The notes beneath the pieces were generated by a model, which was not told the DNA's origin, did not search any database, and saw only the letters and a program-made list of their open reading frames with translations. Below, in pieces: positions 53,509 through 62,293 of a stretch of 64,000 nt of DNA. The stretch spans positions 310,001 through 374,000 of the forward strand of contig NZ_CP009282.1 in NCBI RefSeq assembly GCF_000758605.1, read 5' to 3'. The DNA is from Paenibacillus sp. FSL R5-0912. Its GTDB lineage: Bacteria > Bacillota > Bacilli > Paenibacillales > Paenibacillaceae. The position numbers and the translations under genes are program-made. Each line of letters starts with the position of its first letter. The first letter of the stretch is position 1.

Positions 53509-53559
53509 ATGAGAAGTACTCGTGCTAAACTATATGTAGTGAACATTAATGTAAATGGC

Positions 53560-53660
53560 CCTTAGCGGGTTAGGAACTAGCCTATAAGCTTGGGTAAACT
53601 TGGAGCAGTAGCTCTATTGACCAAGAAGCACCCACCTCTTAGGTAGTGTGTAGTTCACGA
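53560..53660 (+). mobile_element. Relic resembling the 3' end of an IS200/IS605 (TnpB) element
   Basis: The stretch GGTTAGGAACTAGCC...GCTTGGGTAAACTTGG, then ACCAAGAAGCACCCACCTC and the imperfect hairpin ACCCACCT-CTT-AGGTAGTG followed by TAGTTCAC, looks like the conserved right end (omega-RNA scaffold) of TnpB-carrying elements. No TnpB frame remains upstream. Recognition from memory of the motif; not verified. Confidence 0.35.
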
Positions 53661-53929
53661 CCTGTGTTTTCCATACTTTCGATAAGTTCTTTGTTTGAAT
53701 CATTTTCGCCATGATTACGGCCTCCTTCACCTCCATGCTATATCGACTATTTTGCTGTCCAGCCATCGAGTTAATACAATCTAAAGTGACATTCTTGTCA
53801 TGTTGATTCATTAGGGTTACGCTTCGACCAATAGACTTCGGCTTTTTCAATCTTCTACGTTCCTTGCGAATACCTGCTAAATCTACACTCCTTCTTAAAT
53901 CTCAAACGGGTAAGGGCATCGATTGCGCC

Positions 53930-54060
53930 GTCAGGCTGAATGAGAACATTCCCCGGGTGCTGGAACAACGATATCATCCCGATGGATAAACTGCAGCTGA
54001 AATTCCTCTGCATTCGGCAGCGCGAGCTTCATCATCAACGGCTCGAACAGGGACGCAGGG
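53930..54060 (-). pseudogene. C-terminal gene remnant
   Basis: On the minus strand PASLFEPLMMKLALPNAEEF continues to LQFIHRDDIVVPAPGECSHS and stops at about 53938. It has coding character but no start and runs back into the pyk terminator hairpin, so it is a fragment. Family not recognised. The rest of 53660-53930 shows no gene I would defend; a 78-codon minus frame there lacks a ribosome site. Confidence 0.35.
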
Positions 54061-54118
54061 AAAACCAAAACATCCGTAGCAGGTGAGATAGGCTCCTGCC
54101 AAGGATGTTTTGGTTTTT
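54061..54118 (-). terminator. Terminator of pyruvate kinase
   Basis: AAAACCAAAACATCC (54061-54075) pairs perfectly with GGATGTTTTGGTTTT (54103-54117), with an inner GCAGG/CCTGC. It overlaps the stop codon and gives a U-rich tail on the minus strand. Confidence 0.85.
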
Positions 54119-55547
54119 AGAGCGATTCGCCTACTTGGTGAACCCGCAGCAGGTTGGTGGTTCCGGTGCAGCCTGCAGGGACACCGGCGGTGATGACTAC
54201 CAGGTCGCCATCTTGCACGTAACCAGCCGACTTGGCCAGTACAACGGCGGCTGCTATGGCTGCATCAGTGCTGGAAGCGGACACGCTGCGGAGCAGCGGA
54301 GTTACACCCCAGGTCAAGGACAGGGCGTACAATACACTCTCTTTGGTGGATACGGCGATGACCGGTGCAGCCGGCTTGTGCTTGGCGATCATCCGGGCGG
54401 TAAAGCCGCTTTCGGTCAAGGCGAGAATGGCCTTGGCGGAGAGCACAAGGGCGGTACGGGCAACGGCTTCGCCGATGACGCTGGTTACGTTGGTGGCAGC
54501 CTCGTCATCCTTGCGGCTACAGCGGCCGTGGCGTCCCAGGACGGACTCGGCGCGGGCAGCGATACGGGCCATGGTCTCGACGGACTCCAGCGGGTACTTG
54601 CCTGCGGCGGATTCGCCGGACAGCATGACGGAATCAGTGCCGTCGAAGATAGCGTTGGCGACATCGCCCGCTTCCGCACGGGTCGGACGCGGGTTCATCT
54701 GCATGGACTCCAGCATGTGGGTGGCGGTGATGACTGGTTTACCTGCCAGGTTGCACTTCCTGATCATATCTTTCTGAACCAGCGGCACGTCCTCCACCGG
54801 CAGGTCTACGCCCAGGTCGCCGCGGGCTACCATCAGGCCGTCAGCTACGCTCAGGATGGCGTCCAGGTTCTCCACGCCCTCGTCATTTTCGATCTTGGCA
54901 ATGACTTGGATATGGCCGGCCTTGTGCTCGCTGAGGATACGTTTGATTTCGAGAATGTCTTCGGCTTTGCGGACGAAGGATTGGGCGATGATGTCGATGT
55001 TGTGCTCAATGCCGAACTTGATGTGCCGGACGTCCTTCTCGGTTACGCCGGGGAGGCTGGTTTTGACGCCGGGAACGTTTACGCCCTTACGCTGCTTCAG
55101 CTTGCCGCCGTTTTTGATGAGGCAGGTGATCTCGGTGCCTTCGGCATGTACGACCTCCAGACGGACCAGACCGTCATCGATCAGGATGATGCTGCCGGGC
55201 TTCACATCTTGGGGCAGCTGCTTGTAGGTGACTTGAATGCGGTCCTTGGTGCCGGGCACTTCCTCGGTGGTCAGAACCACGGTTTCACCCGGTACCAGCT
55301 CCGCGTAGTCCGAGGCCATTTTACCGATCCGGATTTCCGGACCTTTGATGTCGAGCAGGACGGCAACGTACTGGTTCAGCTCTTTGGCTGCTTCCCGGAT
55401 GCGCCGGATGCGCTCCGCGTGCTCGTATAGCTCTCCGTGGGCGAAGTTCAGGCGGGCAACGTTCATACCAGCTTGGATCAGCTTCCGGAGCATTTCTGGG
55501 CTTTCGCTGGATGGACCGATGGTGCAGACGATTTTAGTTTTGCGCAT
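54117..55547 (-). CDS. pyk: Pyruvate kinase, short form with altered cation site
   Basis: 476 residues, AAGGAGAG before ATG. It converts phosphoenolpyruvate and ADP to pyruvate and ATP in glycolysis. N-terminal TKIVCTIGPSSES, barrel motifs LLDIKGPEIR, VIAKIENDEGVENLDAIL, GLMVARGDLGVDLP, CNLAGKPVITATHMLESM and FDGTDSVMLSGESAAG, ending TTNLLRVHQVG. Bacillus-type enzymes carry ~110 further C-terminal residues (PEP-utiliser-like domain), absent here. Three conserved motifs differ: NFSHG is NFAHG, LDTKG is LDIKG, and ATQML is ATHML. The first two touch the potassium site. It may be a paralogue of the main glycolytic enzyme with unusual K+ dependence. Confidence 0.93.
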   Translation of the reverse strand: MRKTKIVCTIGPSSESPEMLRKLIQAGMNVARLNFAHGELYEHAERIRRIREAAKELNQYVAVLLDIKGPEIRIGKMASDYAELVPGETVVLTTEEVPGTKDRIQVTYKQLPQDVKPGSIILIDDGLVRLEVVHAEGTEITCLIKNGGKLKQRKGVNVPGVKTSLPGVTEKDVRHIKFGIEHNIDIIAQSFVRKAEDILEIKRILSEHKAGHIQVIAKIENDEGVENLDAILSVADGLMVARGDLGVDLPVEDVPLVQKDMIRKCNLAGKPVITATHMLESMQMNPRPTRAEAGDVANAIFDGTDSVMLSGESAAGKYPLESVETMARIAARAESVLGRHGRCSRKDDEAATNVTSVIGEAVARTALVLSAKAILALTESGFTARMIAKHKPAAPVIAVSTKESVLYALSLTWGVTPLLRSVSASSTDAAIAAAVVLAKSAGYVQDGDLVVITAGVPAGCTGTTNLLRVHQVGESL

Positions 55548-55877
55548 GACTTTTCTCTCCTTATATTTAACATTGAACTCTTGTGAAAACTTTCTCTAAC
55601 CCATACAACACAGCATAACGCTTCATCAGAAAAAAATATATATTTTCGTTATTCATCAATTTTGATGTAGAAGGCAGGTCATCTTATGATTGGTTTTTTG
55701 TACCCAAAAACCATCCATACGCCGGGAAGGAAATTACATTAGCGGAAATAATGAAGGAATTGTTACGACGGGACATTGAGAAATTACTAATTTCTTGAAA
55801 TTTACCAAGTAGCAGCGTTGGGCGATTTCATTTTTAAACGCAGAGGTCCATTTCGACGCGTTAATTTAGGCAAGAAA

Positions 55878-55933
55878 AAGAAGGTGCGAGAAGTATCCGG
55901 TGATGAACCGGCTTCTCGCACCTTCTTTTTTTA
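55878..55933 (+). terminator. Strong hairpin terminator in the pyk-lacI gap
   Basis: AAGAAGGTGCGAGAAG pairs perfectly with CTTCTCGCACCTTCTT (16 bp), with inner CCGGT/ACCGG, followed by TTTTTT on the plus strand. It has no convincing gene ahead of it: a plus-strand frame (about 55585-55797, ending EIMKELLRRDIEKLLIS) has no good start. It may insulate the LacI operon or end an unannotated transcript. Confidence 0.8.
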
Positions 55934-55980
55934 AGGCCCTGCATTACAGAAAAATGACTTCTCGTTAATATTAGTCGTAC

Positions 55981-55994
55981 AAAACCGCTTTAAT
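55981..55994. promoter_or_regulatory. Candidate LacI-type operator, distal
   Basis: AAAACCGCTTTAAT matches the perfect palindrome at 56079-56094 except for the centre and edges. With it, it could form a two-site operator about 98 bp apart. Confidence 0.45.
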
Positions 55995-56078
55995 ATAAAG
56001 CCTGTAAGACATAGTGCAGCACTCCGGGAACTCCGGCTCCATGCAAGACCAGAGACAGGGGGCGAAGGATGTCCATTC

Positions 56079-56094
56079 ATTAAACCGGTTTAAT
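56079..56094. promoter_or_regulatory. LacI-family operator palindrome
   Basis: ATTAAACCGGTTTAAT is a perfect 16-bp palindrome with a central CpG-flanked dyad, the classic LacI/GalR half-site arrangement. It is 65 bases before the LacI gene start, so autoregulation of the operon is likely. Confidence 0.75.
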
Positions 56095-56158
56095 AATATG
56101 CGGGATTAAACTACAAAAATCCGACTGCACGGGCAGGAGATAAGCGAGGTTTTCTTCT

Positions 56159-57205
56159 ATGGCTACCATCGATGATGTGGCAAAAGCATCAGGCGTTTCT
56201 AAGGGAACCGTATCAAGTGTGTTCAGCAAAAAAAGACCGATCAGCAAGGAAGTCACAGAGCGTGTACTGGCGGCAGCCAAAGAACTTAATTACAAGCCTA
56301 ATTATTGGGCCAGAAGCCTGGCGAACAAGTCGACCCGCATTGTAGGCCTTGATATTCAAGGAGAGAAATTCAAGTTTAGCCAGTTTCACCTCTCACTTCT
56401 AAATGGAGTGTTAAGTGTCTGTTATGAACAGGGTTACCGGCTGCTCGTCAATACGCTCTCCCATACGTATCAGAACCAGCTGGAGCATATGGTCACAGGC
56501 CCGGCCGACGGGGAGATTCTGCTGAATCCGGAGAGTGATGATGAGCGGATTATCGAACGGCTATCCGGGGATATCCCCATCGTGCTGATCGGCAGGCCGT
56601 CCGCTGAGTTCGAGAATCATGTTTCTTATGTGGACAATGACAACGTCAGTATGACTGAGCAGACTACCCGCTACCTGCTTGATCTGGGACACAGGAATTT
56701 CTTATTTCTGAACGCGCCGGCAGACCGGACTGTTGCGGTTGACCGGGCCAGCGGTTTTCTTGCTGCCATCCAGAAAGCAGGGCTTCCAGAGTCATCCTAC
56801 AAAATCATATATAAGCCTGATCCGGACAATTCTTCGCTCGATTTCGGGTATAAGACAACGCTTGAGGAGCTTCAGGCCAATCAGGCAATTACAGCAGTTA
56901 TCTCAGATACAGACACCATGGCGCTCGGTGTTTACAAAGCGGCGGAAGCGCTCAGTATCAGCATCCCCGGTCAATTATCTGTATTCGCCTTTAGCGACGA
57001 TTCCATATTCTCACCAGAGTTCGCACCGCCGCTCACGGGTGTCCGCCTTCACGCCGAACGCCTGGGACGGGAAGCAGCAACTATGCTGATCGAACAGATG
57101 TCAGGGAACCTGAAGACCGTCAAAAGAACGATTGTGCCAACCGATATGGTCATCCGCAGCTCCTGTGCTGCACCCATTACAATCCATGGAGGAAATCAAT
57201 CATGA
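56159..57205 (+). CDS. LacI-family transcriptional regulator
   Basis: 348 residues. N-terminal helix-turn-helix and hinge: MATIDDVAKASGVSKGTVSS, ERVLAAAKELNYKPNYWARSL. Sugar-binding periplasmic-type domain from residue 60 (RIVGLDIQGEKFKFSQFHLSLLNGVLSVCYEQGYRLLV...VISDTDTMALGVYKAAEALSISIPGQLSVFAFSDDSIF). It probably represses the ABC transporter operon that follows and is itself its first gene: its stop overlaps the binding-protein ATG by four bases (ATGA). GAGG lies 10 bases before the ATG. Confidence 0.92.
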   Translation: MATIDDVAKASGVSKGTVSSVFSKKRPISKEVTERVLAAAKELNYKPNYWARSLANKSTRIVGLDIQGEKFKFSQFHLSLLNGVLSVCYEQGYRLLVNTLSHTYQNQLEHMVTGPADGEILLNPESDDERIIERLSGDIPIVLIGRPSAEFENHVSYVDNDNVSMTEQTTRYLLDLGHRNFLFLNAPADRTVAVDRASGFLAAIQKAGLPESSYKIIYKPDPDNSSLDFGYKTTLEELQANQAITAVISDTDTMALGVYKAAEALSISIPGQLSVFAFSDDSIFSPEFAPPLTGVRLHAERLGREAATMLIEQMSGNLKTVKRTIVPTDMVIRSSCAAPITIHGGNQS

Positions 57206-58647
57206 GTATGAAGAAGAATGCAGCACTCTCAGTAGTTTTGGCCGGGACTGTTCTATTGTCCGCATGCGGAAGCAACAACGGCAACGCATCTTCACCATCA
57301 ACAACAACAGTACCACCGACATCCTCGGAAAGTACGTCTCCGGCGGCAGCAACAGAGGGCATGAAGCTTGAAATTCTATCCGGTAACGTTGGAGGGAAAA
57401 CGCCTGAGGGCAATACGGAATTCGCGCAGGCCATCAGCGATAAGACAGGTCTTGATGTGACACTGGACAAGCCCGCCAGCGACTATGACCAGAAGGTGCT
57501 GACCGCGCTCAGCTCGGGTGCGAAATACGATTTAATCGAGGTCAGTGACTTGGCCAAGCTGAATGCGTTCATTGACCAGGGTGTGGTTACCGATCTGACA
57601 AGCTTCGTGCAAGGCTCCAAGATCCTGTCGGATCCTGCGGTGATTCCCTCCGGTGAATGGGAGCAGCTGAAAGGCCCGGACGGTAAAATATACGGCGTGT
57701 TCTCCAAATTTCAAGGCGCAACCATGCCTATCGTGCGTAAGGACTGGCTGAACAAGCTGGGCCTGAAGGAGCCTAAAACACTTGATGAGCTGTATGCTGT
57801 CCTGAAGGCTTTCAAGGAAGAGGACCCGGACGGGAACGGGAAGGCAGATACCTATGGACTCAGTACTTCGGGACTTTATGATATCCAGGGGATTATGAGC
57901 GCGGCCGGGCTGAAATACAGATATGTGATGGAGGACGGTAAACGTACCATTCCTTATGCAACCGATGCGGCAATTCCGATGTATGAATGGTTCGCCAAGC
58001 TTGTGAAGGAAGGGATTATGGACCCGAATTTCATTACGAATGACACCGCCAAGATGCGCAACCTCTTTCTGACCGACCGTGTCGGGATGGTCACGTACTG
58101 GGATGCCTGGGTAGGAATGTTCAATAACCTGAAGCAGCAGGAAGATGCGGCTACAACCTTCCAGGCAGCAGGGATGGCAAGCCTCCAGGCAGCGGATGGT
58201 ACGATCTTAATGCGCCGGGGAGACCCGGATTTCTGGATTATTCCGGCCAATGCGCCTCATCCCGAGGCTGCTAAGAAGTTCCTTGAATTCTGGAATACAG
58301 AAGACGGGATCCTACTCGGAAGCCTGGGCGTCGAGGATTACGACTATACCGTGGATAACGGACAATACACACTGACGGATACCGGCAAGGAAGCAAACAT
58401 GGACCACGGTGTTCCCTATTGGTATAACTCCACGGTGAAGCCGCAATTCCCTGCTCTGCCTGGTGTTGAAGAGGCGATGGCGCTCTCCAGGCAGTACGCG
58501 ACACTTGAGCTTTCACTGCCAACATGGCCGGATGCTGAGAAGATTGTGACGAATTACGCGCTTAAAGCAATGTCCGGCCAGATGCCGGCGGGAGACGCGG
58601 TAGAACAGATGCAGAAAGAATTGAAGGCGGCAAATTTAATCGATTAA
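57202..58647 (+). CDS. Sugar ABC transporter substrate-binding lipoprotein (CUT1 family)
   Basis: 481 residues, GGAGG before ATG inside the end of lacI. Lipobox LLSAC with lipidated Cys at residue 22, then a Ser/Thr/Asn linker. Family-1 extracellular binding protein body: EILSGNVGGKTPEGNTEFAQA, YDLIEVSDLAKLNAFIDQGVVTDL, RKDWLNKLGLKEPKTLDELYAVLKAFKEEDPDGNGKADTYGLS. The EEDPDGNGKADTYG stretch resembles an EF-hand-like calcium loop, frequent in this group. Substrate unknown; the PHP hydrolase at the end of the operon suggests a phosphorylated or esterified sugar. Confidence 0.92.
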   Translation: MSMKKNAALSVVLAGTVLLSACGSNNGNASSPSTTTVPPTSSESTSPAAATEGMKLEILSGNVGGKTPEGNTEFAQAISDKTGLDVTLDKPASDYDQKVLTALSSGAKYDLIEVSDLAKLNAFIDQGVVTDLTSFVQGSKILSDPAVIPSGEWEQLKGPDGKIYGVFSKFQGATMPIVRKDWLNKLGLKEPKTLDELYAVLKAFKEEDPDGNGKADTYGLSTSGLYDIQGIMSAAGLKYRYVMEDGKRTIPYATDAAIPMYEWFAKLVKEGIMDPNFITNDTAKMRNLFLTDRVGMVTYWDAWVGMFNNLKQQEDAATTFQAAGMASLQAADGTILMRRGDPDFWIIPANAPHPEAAKKFLEFWNTEDGILLGSLGVEDYDYTVDNGQYTLTDTGKEANMDHGVPYWYNSTVKPQFPALPGVEEAMALSRQYATLELSLPTWPDAEKIVTNYALKAMSGQMPAGDAVEQMQKELKAANLID

Positions 58648-58740
58648 TTCATATCAGGAAGGCTTCGGGGCGGCAGGCGAAGATGCTACTGCCGCTCCCC
58701 GCGGGCCATAGGACTTCATGAGGCAGGAGGCGGAACAGCC

Positions 58741-59616
58741 ATGAGATTGATCAAGAAAAACTCGATATTCTACGTCATGATGCTTCCGGTGATCGTTTAC
58801 TTTGCAGTATTCTCGTATTACCCGCTAGCGAAAGGCCTGCAGACCAGTTTACAGGACTACAAGCTTATGGGCGAACGTCCTTACATCGGACTGGATAATT
58901 ATAATCAGGTGATTCACGATCCGACCTTTTGGGATGCACTATGGAATACGGTATATATAGGCGGCGGGATTCTCATTACCGGTTTCATCGCTCCGCTGCT
59001 AATTGCCCTTTCTTTGAACGAAGTCATGAAGAGCTGGTTCAAGAGAACTGCGCAGCTGGTGCTGTACGTTCCGCATTTGTTATCCTGGGTGGTCATCGGC
59101 GGGATTTTTATTTTCCTTCTGTCCCCCGACAGCGGACTCGTGAATTTGCTGCTGGTCCAAATATTTGGTATCCAGCCGATTAATTTTATGGCGGATGAAG
59201 CCTGGGCAAGAATTATAATGATTGGTTCGGCCGTGTGGAAGGATATGGGCTACAATTGCATTTTGTTTCTGGCCGGCATTGCAGGGATTAGCCCTACTCT
59301 ATACGAAGCCGCCCGGATGGACGGGGCAACAAGGTGGCAGCAGGTGCGCTATGTGACGCTGCCGCAGTTAATGAACACGATGAAGGTAATCCTGCTGCTG
59401 AATACACTGGGGATATTCCGGATATTTGACCAGATCTTCGTGATGCGGAATCCGGCAATTGCAAGCAAGGTCGATGTGCTCATGATGTATACGTTCCAGA
59501 AAGGAATTATGGAGATCCGTATAGGCCCGGCGGCGGCGGCCAGCTTCTTCGTCGTTTTATTTACACTGGTGCTAGCTTCTGTGGTTAGAAAAATGACACG
59601 TTTTGATGAGGTGTAA
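58741..59616 (+). CDS. Sugar ABC transporter permease (MalF/UgpA type)
   Basis: 291 residues, GGAGGCGG before ATG. Six helices; typical start FYVMMLPVIVYFAVFSYYPLAKGLQTSLQDYKLMG and EAA loop YEAARMDGATRWQQVRYVTLPQLMNTMKVILLL. Separated from the binding protein by 93 bases without a clear terminator. With the following permease it forms the channel; the ATPase must be supplied from elsewhere (MsmX-type shared ATPases are known in Bacillales). Confidence 0.92.
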   Translation: MRLIKKNSIFYVMMLPVIVYFAVFSYYPLAKGLQTSLQDYKLMGERPYIGLDNYNQVIHDPTFWDALWNTVYIGGGILITGFIAPLLIALSLNEVMKSWFKRTAQLVLYVPHLLSWVVIGGIFIFLLSPDSGLVNLLLVQIFGIQPINFMADEAWARIIMIGSAVWKDMGYNCILFLAGIAGISPTLYEAARMDGATRWQQVRYVTLPQLMNTMKVILLLNTLGIFRIFDQIFVMRNPAIASKVDVLMMYTFQKGIMEIRIGPAAAASFFVVLFTLVLASVVRKMTRFDEV

Positions 59617-59618
59617 TC

Positions 59619-60491
59619 ATGAATATCGAACGCATGGAGAGAAGGGGATGGGGGAACAGGACGTTTGATGCTCTGAACGCGATTTTCCTGATCCTGCTGA
59701 TGTTAACGATGATTATCCCTTTTGCCAATGTAGTCGCACTCGCCTTCTCTTCCGGGATGGCTTCCATGAAGCCTGAGATCATTCTGTTTCCCAAAGAATT
59801 CAGTATAGAAGGCTTCGGTACAGTGTGGAACAGTCTGGATCTAAGGCGTCCGTTCATGAACAGCGTAATTGTCACGGTCACCGGTACGCTTCTGCATGTG
59901 CTGCTGTCCAGCATGGCGGGGTTTGTACTTATCCAGCCGCAATTGCCCGGCAAGAAATTCATGGTTTCATTTATTCTGCTGACGATGATGATTCCGCAGG
60001 ACGCAATTATGATTCCGCTCTATCTGGTGAATCAGGACCTGCATCTTATAAATACGCTAAGCTCCCTGGTCCTATCCGGTATGATCTCCGGCTTTTCAAT
60101 TTTGCTGATGCGCAATTTTTTCCTGAGTGTTCCCTATGAGATGTGTGAATCTGCGCAGATTGACGGCTTAGGGATGCTGCGTATTTTCACAACAATCTAT
60201 ATGCGACTGGCAATCACCGGGGTCGCTACGGTCACCTTGTTTGAATTTGTGAGCCGGTGGAACATGCTGAGTGCTCCGGTTCTGTTTATTAACGACAGCC
60301 ACAAGATTACCCTTCAGGTCGCCCTCAAGTCGATGATCACAGATGCGAGTGCCACATCCGGTAATCTGCTGATTACCACCAATGTCCGGATGGCCGGAAT
60401 CCTCATTTCGATTATGCCGCTGTTGGCCGTATACCCCTTCATCCAAAGATATTTCATGAAAGGCCTCATGTTAGGCGCGAACAAAGAATAG
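59619..60491 (+). CDS. Sugar ABC transporter permease (MalG/UgpE type)
   Basis: 290 residues, starting two bases after the previous stop. Typical of the araQ/malG group: LILLMLTMIIPFANVVALAFS, FSIEGFGTVWNSLDLRRPFMNSVIVTV, EAA loop ESAQIDGLGMLRIFTTIYMRLAITGVATV, and YPFIQRYFMKGLMLGANKE at the C-terminus, where F-x-x-G-x-x-x-G-A-x-K is the family signature. Confidence 0.93.
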   Translation: MNIERMERRGWGNRTFDALNAIFLILLMLTMIIPFANVVALAFSSGMASMKPEIILFPKEFSIEGFGTVWNSLDLRRPFMNSVIVTVTGTLLHVLLSSMAGFVLIQPQLPGKKFMVSFILLTMMIPQDAIMIPLYLVNQDLHLINTLSSLVLSGMISGFSILLMRNFFLSVPYEMCESAQIDGLGMLRIFTTIYMRLAITGVATVTLFEFVSRWNMLSAPVLFINDSHKITLQVALKSMITDASATSGNLLITTNVRMAGILISIMPLLAVYPFIQRYFMKGLMLGANKE

Positions 60492-60506
60492 AAAGGGTGA
60501 AATCAC

Positions 60507-61799
60507 TTGCAGATCATCTCAGAGCTTTCCTTGAACAGAAGGATTGTAAAAGAAGAGGAGCAAACGTATATTGAAATCCCCTTTGCAGCCGGGGCGGCTG
60601 TGGAAAAGATTGAAGTGAACTATACGTACGAACGTCAGAATGGGGCGGCTGTCATTGATATTGGACTCCGTTCACCGGAACGGATAGTAGGCTGGAGCGG
60701 CGGAGCCAGAGAATCCTTCTTCACCGGACTCGGCAAAGCGACCCCCGGCTACCTGGCCGGTCCGATAGCTGCTGGAGAATGGAAGGTCCTTCTGGGTGCC
60801 TACCGTGTGCCCGAGGGCGGGTGTGAGGTCAGAATGGATGTGAAGCTCTTTCATGAGCATTCCCGCTGGATGAAGGGCGACTTGCATATGCATAGCGTTC
60901 ACAGTGATGGTTCTTACACTACCCGGGAGGCCATTCAGTCTTGCAGGGACAAAGGGCTGGAGTTCATGGCCTTCACCGATCACAATAATGCTTCGCAGAA
61001 TTTGGCCACACTGGCAGCCGATGAGCAAATTGTGCTTATTCCCGGGGTGGAATTAACCAGCTACAAAGGACATTGCAACCTGCTCGGGCATCCTGACGCA
61101 CTGGACGACTTCCGTATCCTGACTCCGGAGCAGGCCAGAGGGGTATTACAGCGGGCGGCGGACAAGGGGGCATTCATTTCTTTAAATCACCCGTTCTGCT
61201 CGAACTGTCCGTGGGAATTAGGCTTTGACTTGCCCTACGATGCTATCGAGGTATGGAATGGACCCTGGCGTCCGATTAACGAGACTGCCGTGCGCTGGTG
61301 GCAGGAGCAACTGGCTTCCAGCCGGAAGATTATTGCTGTAGGGGGAAGTGACACGCATAGAATTGAGCCGTATGTCGCGCATGGAACGCCTACGACTTAT
61401 GTCCGCTCGGAAGCAGAATCGAAGGAGGCGATTCTTCGTGGAATCAGGGCCGGGCGTGTAGTCCTGTCCTCCGGGACAAACGAGACTTTCATTGAGCTAT
61501 CCATCGGGGAGGCAGGCGTTGGTGACACGGTAATCGTGGACAGTCAGCAGCAGGAATATGAATTGGTTATACAAGTGTCGGGTGCGGCAGGAGACCTCGT
61601 ACAGCTATGGTCTGACCGCGGCGTAGAGCAGGAATGGAACGTGGAGAGCGGTGGAGATTATACATTTCCTGTGTTAACGGACCGCTTGTTCTACCGTGCA
61701 GAAGCAAGCCGTTACCGGGCGGAGGCGAATATGACGGTCACTACTTGCCTGACAAATCCCGTCTACCTTCGTAAGCTGCGGGAAGAGAAGATCGTTTGA
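60507..61799 (+). CDS. PHP-domain metallohydrolase (CehA/McbA-like)
   Basis: 430 residues, TTG start with AAAGGGTG 9 bases upstream. Residues 1-120: beta-rich N-terminal domain. PHP domain from about 125: GDLHMHSVHSDG (metal-binding H-x-H), AFTDHNN (D-H), ELTSYKGHCNLLG, LNHPFCSNC, and VGGSDTH (D-x-H) near 280. CehA/McbA relatives cleave phosphoesters, carbamates or other esters and sit next to sugar importers. As last gene of the LacI-ABC operon it likely acts on the imported compound, for instance removing a phosphate or other ester. No signal peptide, so it should work in the cytoplasm. Confidence 0.88.
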   Translation: MQIISELSLNRRIVKEEEQTYIEIPFAAGAAVEKIEVNYTYERQNGAAVIDIGLRSPERIVGWSGGARESFFTGLGKATPGYLAGPIAAGEWKVLLGAYRVPEGGCEVRMDVKLFHEHSRWMKGDLHMHSVHSDGSYTTREAIQSCRDKGLEFMAFTDHNNASQNLATLAADEQIVLIPGVELTSYKGHCNLLGHPDALDDFRILTPEQARGVLQRAADKGAFISLNHPFCSNCPWELGFDLPYDAIEVWNGPWRPINETAVRWWQEQLASSRKIIAVGGSDTHRIEPYVAHGTPTTYVRSEAESKEAILRGIRAGRVVLSSGTNETFIELSIGEAGVGDTVIVDSQQQEYELVIQVSGAAGDLVQLWSDRGVEQEWNVESGGDYTFPVLTDRLFYRAEASRYRAEANMTVTTCLTNPVYLRKLREEKIV

Positions 61800-61822
61800 G
61801 TGTCCGGGGCATCGCGGACACC
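61800..61822 (+). terminator. Hairpin immediately after the PHP gene
   Basis: GTGTCCG-GGGCATCG-CGGACAC directly follows the stop codon. No T-run; it may stabilise the 3' end. The next 400 bases (61823-62209) contain no gene I can support. Confidence 0.45.
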
Positions 61823-62209
61823 CGTGTGAACGTCCGCACGAGGCTACCCATACCCGCTAAGACGTTATTGTCGGTGAACGGGTTAAATGGATTAGGCCTG
61901 AATCTGTCCACCTGCTCTTCGCACATTACTGCTCTTCGGAATTATGGATGCAGTTAGCAGGCCGGTTTTTGATACGCCTTTTAATACGCTGACTTACAAT
62001 TATGTCAGCCAATTCAATCAAGGCGGCAGAATTAGCACAGAGCTTGTGGTATGGCGGGAATGCGCGCTCAGTGTGGGGCGGATATCCAGTGTCGGAATCC
62101 TGGTTATGCTGTACAAATGGACGGACCTCTGCTTGATACAATCATCCGTCTAATAATGAAAAGCCTCGGGACCGGAAGGTTCCGTGCAATATTTACCATC
62201 ATTTATCGC

Positions 62210-62250
62210 AGAAACGGTACCGCCCTGAGGGCGGTACCGTTTCTGTTATG
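62210..62250. terminator. Bidirectional terminator
   Basis: AGAAACGGTACCGCCC-TGA-GGGCGGTACCGTTTCT, a 16-bp perfect stem. It lies between the PHP operon and the convergent SHOCT-like gene and can serve both. Confidence 0.85.
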
Positions 62251-62293
62251 CTAAGTATTAGAGTACAGTTCCCGTCTGCCAGGTGATTCTTAC

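Noticed and set aside
53614..53850. 78-codon minus-strand frame
   Set aside because: No ribosome site and it spans the IS605-like relic; more likely chance.
54105..55430. 441-codon plus-strand frame
   Set aside because: Antisense to pyruvate kinase, which is certain; Gly/Asp/Val/Leu-biased shadow of GC-rich codons.
61926..62153. Overlapping ~70-codon frames on both strands
   Set aside because: Neither has a ribosome site or coding character; the stretch looks like decayed intergenic DNA.
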